From positions 26,489,248 to 26,553,247 of the forward strand of contig CAIIXF020000003.1 in assembly GCA_903813345.2 (NCBI GenBank): 64,000 nt of DNA, written 5' to 3'. Below, piece by piece: positions 36,801 through 48,800 of the stretch. Numbering within the stretch: position 1 is the first letter of the stretch; each line of letters begins with the position of its first letter. A program made the position numbers and the translations under genes. A model generated the notes under the pieces. It saw only the letters and a list, made by a program, of their open reading frames with translations, did not search any database and was not told the origin of the DNA. Source of the DNA: Owenia fusiformis (taxonomy: Eukaryota > Annelida > Polychaeta > Sabellida > Oweniidae).

Positions 36801-39800
36801 GGGACAATTTAGAAAGTACTAATTTAATTGAAAGAGATAAAATGCTTTTTTACTTTAGAGAAGATAGCTCATTAGAAAACATGATAGAGGTTAATAGTGA
36901 AATTTTTATTATTAAACGGAAAATATGGTTAAAAAGATGTGTAGAAATTTTTAATTAAGAAAATGTATTTAGATTTTAAACTATAATAGTATTATGTACA
37001 TGGTGGGTAACAGTGTGTTTTTTTGGATTTCACAGATATATTGATTTGTTGTATTGAATGTATTGAAATGTTATATTGAATGTAGTAAATGGATCGAATA
37101 AGTGTATTGAATAAATAAAAAAAAAAAAAAAAAAAGACCTCATCTTGGTCTTAACTCTCTAGATAAGTCAATATCTACATCAGAGTATGTAGTCAGAAAA
37201 TTGCTATTGAATCCTACATTCTCCACCAATAAGTAGCTCCCATTCATGTCACATTCAAACTCCCATAAAATACAACTTTTCTGTTAAACTGCAAAATAGC
37301 CAAAGTAAAAACTCTTTTCTCTGATATATTTTTGACTGTCAGAATATAATATACAGTAATGCAATCAATTTTTGGAGGAAATATGAAAATGCGCATACCT
37401 GAATGAAAATAACACAGGTATGCCCAACCTGTTATGTAGCATGGGGAGCATATTGAGTAACGTGATATGTCAAACACATTTTAAGTTTAGCTTCAAACTG
37501 TAAAAAATGTCTTCAGTTAAATAGCATCATAATTTCCAAACTGTCAGTTTCAATTAAAGGTGTTTAAAACTTCCCTTTGATCTTTGAAATAAATGATTTT
37601 TATCTATGTTAGTCACAAAGGAAAGGATATACAGAAAATGAAAATAAAAAACACATGAAAAATAAGGTCTGACTTTTATACCAATTTCTATTGCATGTTT
37701 CATAAGTTTACTACAATAACATGTATGTTATACCTTTTCAAACAGATGTACTTTGAAGTAGTTTGAATGCCTTAAAAGAGGGGTTCATCTACATAGATAT
37801 AGTACTAAGCTCAATACCAATACCCTCAGGGTAGCTTTTGGTATTATTTCATAAAGAATCATATATGTATATACAGATTACATGATCCCATATTTAGTTT
37901 AACTTAACATTCAACCATTCAAGACATTAAGTGTTTAGTAAAACTGGTGACGTTATTGAAATCACACAACCACCCACTTGAGAGTCTAAAGGGAAGGTAT
38001 TTTGAATTAAAATGCATCATTGCCATTTCAATATAAAGGTTGTATTTCAATATAAAGGTTGTATGTAAGTTAAAGCTACACTACTTGCCAATTGTTAAAG
38101 GAAATACAGAACAATCAAGTTAAAATTCATATTTGAACAAGTTTTCAAAACTTATTGAACGATTCAAATCATTTAATAAAATTCAAAATTATAAACATAA
38201 TACTTTTCTTTCAACAGTTTTTCATAAACACTGGGTTCATAGATTACTCTGTAATTTTAAAGCGGAGGTTAGAACAACTTTTATATGTTTTTTTGTAATG
38301 GTTTGAGACACATTCTATGTATTTTGACTGCGTAGGACTGTAGGTGCATATTATTACCAGAAATATAACCTGTTTGGTATATGAGGTAACCATGTTTCAA
38401 GACTTCAAAAGTTTAATCTGTATTGGGCTTGGTTCTACAGTGACAATAATATTAAAGCATTCACAGAAATATGATGAAAATTAGTCAGGAAAACAACATG
38501 GCAAACTAATCAAACAGTCAGCACTCAATTAAAGATACAAATATAAAAATCAGTCATTTTAATCAAATTTTATAGAGAAAACATGAGAAATAAACATATA
38601 CATGTATATTCGATTTAATCTGAAGTAGGTATCCTTTGTAAACACAATAGTAGATAATAATTAGCACTTAGCCTGACACTCTGTCCATACATATATTGAT
38701 TGGGAACATTCACTCTAATTTAACATTCATTTGCCCTGCCACTTATCATCTATTTAATTCTAAATGTGAAATCCAATATTTGTACATCTGTATATCCAGT
38801 CATTTTAAATGTCCATTTCTAGCATGCCATACCCCACTAATACCCTTAAAAGTTCTTGTTCAACCTTTCTTGAGATATAGCTGCCTTTTTCAAACTGGCT
38901 ATATGTAGACATGAAAACAACAAAATAAGGCATTAACATACAAAATGTCACCACCTGCCATTTGTTTACACCTAAATGCCGCATACCAACTGCCAAACAA
39001 AAACAGCCAAACACTGTCCACAAAAAAAGTTAAAGACTATAACAATATGTCACCACTTTTGGTAGTGACATAAAAATGATCAAAACGAAATGGCAATGGC
39101 AGCATAGTGAAGAATAGCAACTTCATAAAATAGCCCATTTTAATACCCCGGTTAGAATTTTTACTGAATACCATGTATGCCAACTTGTACTTTATAAGAA
39201 GGATAAGTGTCAATCGTAAAGACATACAGACATACCACGCAAAACATAATTCAATAATTGTATAATTCATCATTAAAAAAGGCCAATAAGTCTATAGATT
39301 TGCAGACGGGAGTCGAGCGGGAACATTACCTAATTATGACTATTTCCTCAGAGTTTGATATACAATAACAAGAGTCGCATCACATGGTTCATTGTATTCA
39401 GATGAGCGTATCTTTGGCGCCAATATCTTTTTCCTCCGGGAGCATTCATTTCATCAGGATTAGCCTATGAATTGTTTCGGATCGCAAGGCTCTAGATGTA
39501 TAGTACTAGATATAAATTCAATGCATTTTTAGTGAGTTTGAGATTTTCGCTACCTAGTTGCATTGAGTATTCTAACATATACTCAATTTGTTTTTGCAAT
39601 TTTCAAAATATACTATCAAGTAGGGCATCTAAAATAAGAAATTGCATCTGACAAGAGTTGAATTAATTATGTTCTTTGAATCTGGCATATAAGTCCCTGA
39701 TGTATTTTAGCTTGATATGGATGTATCTAACGTTTAATTAGCTGCCCTGATGATGTCACAGATATAAAGTTATCAGTCCCCTGAGTAAAGATTGTCAATA

Positions 39801-42800
39801 TTCCGCTTTCTGATTTTTGATTTGTCAAGAGTATCAGAGATTCCAGCTGTAGTTTTTATTGAATAGCTTCTTTGAACTGTCTCCATGTGAATTAATAACT
39901 GTAATGTTAAATATGATTCTTGAACTCTGGAAAAGAGTGGGATTCGCAAGAAATAAAATTTACAGATACAAGTGTCATTCTACATATTGTCCTAGATATG
40001 AACAGGTCATGAAAATCGCAGGCATCATTTAAATATTAGAGATGCTTCTACTGCATGCAGAGTATGCATGGAAAGGAAGAGTTTTAATACAAAGTGGCAA
40101 GGTTCAAGGCAGACTATTTATTGAGTAAACCCATGTTTAGAGAAACAATCTATATATAAATGAATAAAATGCAATTGCTTTTATATAAACACTGTTATTA
40201 TGTATTGAAATATAAATTGATGTTATTTGGAAATTGCTGAATTCTATGCAATCCGGTATCTAAAGTAGATTCAATAAATATGTAATTTCATGATGTTTAT
40301 AAATTGTTATTTTCTCCCCAATGATATAATTAGACAACTGCTCACTGATTCTATGAATGAAACAATAACATTCATGAATTTTTTATTCTTTTAATGAATG
40401 CCTCTATTCTTTGTCTAGACTTCGATTGATAAAGACGTCGAAAACAACAACGAATGGTGGCATTTCTTATTCTTTGTTTAACAATTTGTCAATAGAGATC
40501 CATACTGTTTTAGGATCAAGGTGTATAATTTTTTGTTTTCCAAAAAAGGTACCTAATGAAAATAAATAGTTTTATCATTATGTTTTCTTTTGGTAGCAAG
40601 GTGACAAAAAGATAGAACACTATATCAGCATATTTCTAGCATAATGATTTTACAAAAAATTCATATCTGATTTTTAAATTTTTTAAATTACCAACTAAAT
40701 AAAAAAATATTACTGTACACCCTTTCTTGTTAAATATTTCATTAACCTTGGAAAAACTTTTGTTTAAAATGAGGGGAAGTGTAGCACATACAAAAATCAT
40801 ATTAATAGGATAAATGCTTTGTTTTTCAATAAACTACATTACCTACTCATTGAATCTCATCATTATTCAAACCAGGTCTGTGGATCATGATTTATTGAGG
40901 TTTCTTCTATTAAATGCCGATTATTTTACACAAGCTTTCATTTCAAGGCATTGATGTGGATCATAAATCATGGAGTAATGTAATATAGTGTCTCTTTAGA
41001 CTGGTTAACTTGATTAAATAAGCCTGGACTGTTTCTTAGCAAGGACCTGATTGCTTGAGATGTAATTCACAGTTCGGGATCACGACAATTTAATGTGTAG
41101 TTGTAAAATTGTAAAATACAGTACACTATAAAACAGACAGTTAATTCCGCTTGTAACACATTTTCGTTAAGATTCATTCAGGACCTTAAATGCATGAATT
41201 TTTTAATTTTACATGTTATAATTTTATTTTGCCATTCATATATTGAATGTAGAAACTCAGAAATCACGATACAAAATACTTACAAGATGTTTTATAGTAT
41301 GGAGTTAAATGACAGAGTTGGATACAGTCAGGACTCACGCATGATAATTATCAACCACCTGACCTTACCCTGGGCACAAAGGTTAGTTCTCCAGTAACAA
41401 AGCCCTCTTTATAAACCAAGGTCAAACAAACGTAGAAGGTTATCTAACCTCTACCCTATTGCCCTTATTTGAAAGACAAAAGAGAGTGAAACAGTGAATT
41501 GCTGTAAAATGATCTATAGGGCTCAGTATGCAGCAAATTCTGGTTCACATAAGATATTCAAAATCCAGCAATAGCTATTTCATAAAAGACATGCACTAAT
41601 ACAGTAAAACCTGTGCACTGTTCAATCTAATGAACGGGTGTTCACATTTTGAGGTTTTTACATGTAAATCTATAGCAGATTAAAAAATGGAAAAGTTTTC
41701 ACATTGAGAGGTGTTCAGATTAGAAAGGTCTTCAGATATATAGCTTTTACTTTACAATAGTACTATAAATTGTAAAATAGCATGTCATTTACATATTGTC
41801 ATATCTTGTAATAAGGTAGGCTGAGAAGGACAACAATTGGAAAGTTCAAAAGTCTTATATCAATCCATAGTACCCCCCCCCCCCTTCATTAATACACATG
41901 TACAGTGTCTTACTGAACACCTGCTCTCTCTCTTGTAGACACCCTTCCTTGGCACATACCCTACTGACAAATTACCCTCTCTGAAGTAAATACCTCCCAA
42001 CATTGAACCCCAAAAAAATGTTCAATATATACAAGTTTTACTGTATTTTCAACACAACATGTAAGAAGTAGGGGAGGGAGGGATTAGAAACTAATGCAAG
42101 GCTAAAGGTCAAAATTCAATAACCCAAAAATGATCCTATACTCTCCTGTTCTAGCTGGACTACCTAACATGTGTGAGGTCCAGGTAAATCAAAACAAACT
42201 AGACTATTCATCAGCCTCAAGTCAGTTCATAATGTGTGGAATTCAGAAAACATTTATAAACCTTCTTGGCTGAGTACTCAGCTGTCAAACTATTAGTCCC
42301 TATTAAAATATTCAGAATGATCACTCTAAACATGTTTATTTAGCTTGGGGATTGGTCATTTTCAACAAACATTCCAAGTTGAATTTCCAGACATATTATC
42401 GCTCAACAATCAGTCAATAGTCAAAACATTTTAGTTACAGTAAAACATGTTGAAATTGAACAATGCTGTAACCAGATAAATTAAGGTTCATATTCGAGGT
42501 GTTCTTATTCACAGGCACTGAATGCCCATAATAACATGAAAAGTTGGAGGGTTAGCCAAAAATTGGACCATAAAGACTGTTCACATTTGAAACAGCTCAC
42601 TTTAAAGATACTTTCATATATGCATATAAAGAGGTACTCGTATATAAAGGTTTAACTGTATAACATTTTTAAAATAAATTTTGGCTGACGACAAGACCAA
42701 CCGCTGTAAACAGTATGTGTTGACACAACAAACAGAGGGAAGATAAAATCTTAACCAGAAAAAGTTAATTCCGTTAATTATCTCCGCCATTCGTACTAAA

Positions 42801-45800
42801 AAACATACAGACTCACAGTTGAAATTTCACCGTTAATTTCATCACCCAGTGATCCATGATGATGGTGTAGAAATCACTGGGGTGATCCCCACATGTTACT
42901 ATGTCATTGAGTATCCTCTGCCAAGTTACTCTTAAACAGTTATAGTATGTATAGATGCGCTAACAAGTTGATCACAAATTGCAGTTTTAGATATTTTCAA
43001 AGACATACTGAGAATGACTGCTCTCAACTGTCACTTTTAATTTAAATAAACAAACCAAAATTAACTTAAATCAATTGATGACTGCCTTAATACTTGCTAG
43101 TCCAGTTTTATATCATTACACGATAGATATACTGAAAAATAAAGTATAATATGAGGAAAAAATTAGTTGATAGGCAACCCTGACTCTCTATAAGCAATCA
43201 TGTTAATAAACGTAACCTCTGACTTTTGATGATAGATGGATTGACAGTTTTGATGCTCATTAGATCTTAACAGACTCAAATGTAGCATTTATGGCCTTTC
43301 ATGACAGAAAATATACTTACAATTTTCTGATAAAATATAGGATATAGACTACACCAAAGAATCATCTTTTATTTAATTAAAGAATATGAATAAAATCTAT
43401 TATAAAGGGTATAATTAATTAGCACTCCAAATGATACCAATCACACATACTGTCTTCGCATCCTCTAACTTGTCAATCGTGTCACATGTCAATCAATTGT
43501 CACGTGTCAGTTGTGTCATGGTGAAGTTTGACATCACTGATAGAGAGATAGGTTAATCTGTACCATAGATAAGGTCATATCCAACCCATACTCATTCATG
43601 GAGACTGGAGAGTTTAGAGTGGTGTATCCTTTTCAAAAGCTCCTCCCCTTCTTCAAATGCAAGCTTCAGCTGCTTACTTCCGGGCTTCGGTTAGTGAGTG
43701 ATGGAGATTGCGACCATATAAAAAAAATTTTAAATATTTTGGGAGTTTCTCCATTCAAATGTCAAATGACCATCATGGTGTCTCCACAATGGGAAAAGGA
43801 AACAAAACAGATATTTTTTTTAATTTGGGGGGACTTTTTTGTCTTTACAATAAACATGAAAATTAGCAACAGATGTGCCTTAATTAACCTTGTCAATTTA
43901 TTCAACATAAAGATGTTAAAAAAGTTTAAATCTTCACTGTTTTTATATGGATACCACTTATAGCAGATATATCAGATGGAGGTCCCAATAGGGTTAAATG
44001 TATTCACCCAAGGTTTTACTTTTGTAATAGCAATTATTTAAGAAGTGTATTATTTTCCAAATGAGGAATTTATGACCTTGAACCAATTAAAACAATTAAT
44101 TCTTAAAAATAATTTAAACCTCCAAACTATTATGTATTGCCTGAGTCACATTTGCTCTGATTCATACTCATTTCAGTATTTTGTTCAAAATTGCATTCAG
44201 TTTTGAATTAAATACTAGTACTCAATCGGCCGTGCGCTGGGCGATGGATCAGAGCAAATGTGACCCAGGCGTTAGAAGAGTAGATTTTAATTCTGATACC
44301 GATCACACTTCAAAAGGAAGAAGATGCAAAGGTTTAAAGATGGTAAACCTTATGGACTTCTTCACTATTTCTGGAATGTGATACATTAACTTAAAGATGC
44401 CAGAAAATTGGACCAACACACTGTGTTTGTTTTGCCAGAAAATTATTAGCCTCAACAGCTGACGATTTGCTAATCTGTTGAGTATGGTGCAACAATCAGA
44501 TTCTTCATTTAAACGAAAAAATGCCATGTCTATTACGTTCCTAAGGCAATGTAGAAATTGCTGAACATTTAAACGATGTTAATGGCAACCATAAAAAATT
44601 GTATGCAAATTTTATTTTATTTAAATTTTATTATTTTTAGAAATATATAAGAGAAATTACGCAAAGTAATAGAAATAGATTGCAAAGAATAAATAAAATA
44701 TTTAGTCTTTATTTACTACTCAGTTAAATTGAGTTCACGAAGACTACATCAAATACATTCAACTGTATATAGTGATATTTAGGAGAGATAAAAATTAGAT
44801 TCATCAGAGGGTGGACACCAATTGTTAGGGGCCACCATGGTCTAGTTGCTATGTTGCTACTATCATAGGCACCTGGATTCACCTGAGGTATGTTGCAACA
44901 TGGGCAACTGGAGTGATCTGTTTCTGTGAACCTGGCAGCAGGCAGCTGCTTCACACCTTAAAACTAACAACTAAACAACAATAAGTACCCCTCCTTCTTT
45001 AAACAAACACATGGAGATTCTCAATAGGAATGACTTTGAAATCATAAGTTGTCATCACTCTAGTATTTAACAAGGCAAACATATTGTGAAAGCCTCCATC
45101 AAGACTACTCAACTGAGGTGTGAAGATCTGACAGAGAAATATTTGAAATTTTGGCAGGTAAATGAAAACATATACTAAGTGGTCCATGAGTGTTTGGCCA
45201 AGAGAATTTTCGCCCATCAGTTGTTTTACGTTTTTGGTAATCAAATTATCGCCAACATCTTTGGAGCATATTTGATGCCATATTATGTTATGACATATTC
45301 TGTCAATCTTTTATTTGATTAGATTTTATTTCATTTTCCACCAATTTTTCTAAGTAATACCTCCAGGGTATGTTTTATTTTATTTAATATACATTAAAAC
45401 CTGTCTGAGTGGAACACCTTTGGTAACTCTAAAATGTGTTCCACTTGGAAGGTGTTCCACAAGGTTCGTTTAGCATTTAGTCAGTTGGTTTTGGGAATCT
45501 GAAAAGTGTTCTACTAACAGAGGTGTTCCGCTTTTAGAGGTGCTCCACTTTACAGGTTTCACTGTTTAAGCTAAGTTCCCACCAACGATGCTTAAGTGGC
45601 GCTTTGCACGCCGCTTTAAAGCGCCATCAAAGCGCCGTTGGTGTGAATTTAGCTATATCAAACTAGAAACCCTGAAAAATGAAGGATATAAGACCCCAGA
45701 GACCTCAGATCATGAAGTGACTTTGCAACATTCAAGTAGATGTAATAAAACATTTTCCTGGTGACATCCAAATGGATGCCACATAGATTTTATTTTCTCA

Positions 45801-48800
45801 TAACAAACACACAAAAATAGCAACTAAATCTGGTACAGTTATTTTAACTTCCAATATATCTGAAACTACCACTCCCGATTATTTACCATATTGGTTGACC
45901 AGCATGTAATTGTGGGGAAGAAAATCAATTTGTACCTAGGGCTGGGGGCAAGTTTTGAAAACGGATACTACATTCTGACCACAGTGTTTTGTCAAGAAAG
46001 CTAAATATGTCTAACACTCTATCAATCCTGTCCTTGTTTAACAATGTGGTTTCCACAATTTGGTTTCCAAGGAGGTCGCGATGACCATTTGTCATAACGT
46101 GATTTGGGATTTGTTTTATTGCCTTGGTGTGACAACTGAAGTTTGGTGGTTTCGATGAAATTCAACTCAATGGATATATTTCTTAAAATGAACCACGTTT
46201 AATATCCACAAGTAATGAAACTATTAATGAACAATAATACCGACTTTCTTTTCTGAACATACCAAAGCTTGAAAAAGTATCTTGATTAAGTTAGCAGCAT
46301 GAAAAATTCCGAAAGCAATGCAGGTGCATGTATTATTAAGAGAGTAAGTTCACTCATACTTAGTGGGAGAGCAATATTTCAGGCGTTGATTTTTACAGAA
46401 AGGAAAGTTTGTATGAATGTATTTTTAAGTTGCAGATGGATGTGAATCAAAAAGTGTTTGGAGTCAGAAAACACATGTGGGTCAAAACCTTGGTGAAACC
46501 TGCATTATATCCAAACACCTCTCTAATCTGAACACCTCTCATACAATACACTGCTTTCTGATCTAATTTTGTTGAATCTTTGATGTTAAAAAAACTTGAA
46601 ATGTCAATGTCAAACAACTGCCAATCCAAACAATTTAATAGCTGGGCCTCAGAGCTGTTTGGATTATAGAGGCTTTGGTATATGATATAAATGGCACCAT
46701 CTCTCATAATATATCTATGGACGACAACTCACCTGAAATATACAGTTAGGTACTCTCCTGTAGATTCGAGAAAATCGTTAGGTATTGTTTTTCCACAGAG
46801 TCCATTGTTTCTACCTGCTTTTTTCTGAAAAAGAACACAAAAACATTTTAACAATAGGATTTTTCTCATTACCTTTAAGCTTTTAAATCATTTGCATATG
46901 AATCATATCTTTTACTAATACTGGTATAGGACTCATAAGGGTGATGTGACAGGGCGGTATCTGTAGCCATAGCTTAAAGTCTCTGAGTTCTGTGGGAGGG
47001 GATACAATAAGACCCCTACCAGATACAGGCAAATCAGTACCCTTCAAGATCGGGATTGGCTTCTATCGTAGCTATGGAAAAATTTGAAATACCCTTGGAC
47101 CAAGGATGGGCCATCAGATTCACGCATTTAAGACAAATCAATATAGTAATAGAATTAGAAACCACCATACATCAACTCATTTGACTCCGCTGAAAATACA
47201 ACATGGTTTTTAAGGCTACCAAGTTCAAAGCTGTCAGGGACTAATCAATAGCTCAAGTGACAGTACTCACACACTCCAACCGACATAATCGTTTATTGTA
47301 TCACTTTAAATGGGGATAAAACACTACTAGTCAAATATTGACACAACGGCAACCCCTGTTCTCTATGTGAACCGCTTGTGGGGTTAGTAACTCTATCAAT
47401 GAAATAATAAATATCGATAATAAAAATCTTTTGGATGTTTTCCTCTAAAGGAGCTTAAGAAAGGATGTAGCTTTTGCCATAATTTAGAATTTAACATAAT
47501 TGATTCTGAAATCTAATAAAAAATTCTATTCAAGCATTTTATGTTAACTTTTGTAACGTTGGTATAAAAATAAATGATTCAATTTAATACCGATCATTGT
47601 GCTGTAAAATTAGAGGTTTGGCTACGAGTCTAGGTCACCCTGACATGAATGTGGTAATTGTGACATACGAGTGCCATAAATTGTCATTTCCTAATTAATT
47701 CAACACTCTTTAAAAACATTAATTCATTTTAAATGTTTTTCTTACTTTAATCACATAGGTCTGTGCTTGAAAAACTTGTTTTTTGAAAGTCCAAATAAAA
47801 TGTTCAGTTGTTTTAATACACTGGTACTTTTACTTTGTCGATATTCTTTTTAAATATAAATCAAATTTTAAATATGAAACTGGCTGATTTCTTGCGTTCT
47901 GATACGCATCAGTCAGACATCGCTCAAGACTGAGAATCTTTGTTCTTTCATCCACTTTTAATGCAACAAATAAAAATAAATACAAAAAATCATCCAGAAC
48001 TCCTGGATTTTTTAGAAAATAAGCATTACAAGGACGTATCTGAACAAATACTATAATGATAAAACAATGATGTAAAATCATTATCTTAAACTCGTCCCTA
48101 TATCCTTAATATTATTTTGCTAAATTACGCGAACAACAATCAGGTGAATGTCGCAATCAGACATCCTTTGTCTGTGTTTTCTTTTACATCACTTCCTCAA
48201 GTCACAACAACAATCTTGTTAAATAAACACCTAAGGTTGAACCTACTTGACATCATTGCTTGGTATGGCCCAGTTTATGGAGTGTGAAATATGCAATGTC
48301 AGTTGCATACAGATGAATTTTCCTTTTTACAGTTAAGATTAATTAACGAACAATGTAATATGTGCATCACCGCCCTGGTTTCAATATTAAAATATAATAC
48401 CTAAAGAAGGGTATGTAAATTAGATTGTGACCTACATGGCTTTCATTTTCAATCTAAAATCCTTTCTTATTCTTAGTTGCAACAGAATTTCTTTAAACAT
48501 TTGTGGTTTTATGTTGAAAATGAGGGAGTTAAGACGAACTGCAGTTCCTGAAAACATTTTGCAGAAACATCAAAATGATATAGGTAAGATTGTAAACAGA
48601 CTAGGAGGGTAATATACAGAGTAGGCCAAAAATGAAAGCATTAAAGCAAGTGGCCACAGCACCCACCTGAGATTTTAAAAACAGGCTTGCACCTACCTAA
48701 AAATCCATTTGCACCCACTTGAAAATGAGATCATGAAAAATGGGCATATTTTGACCAATTTCGGTCTGAATTGTGAAAATGAGAATTTTGCACCTACTTG

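Larger units (their letters stand above)
33944..46732 (-). other. CUB receptor 12.8-kb intron
   Basis: Includes the LINE at 34593-37133 and several small elements. 37146-38926 and 39071-41601 show no gene or repeat family beyond a 20-bp direct duplication near 38027-38063. 42659-44138 is likewise featureless except for a doubtful frame at 43598-43963. Confidence 0.7.
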
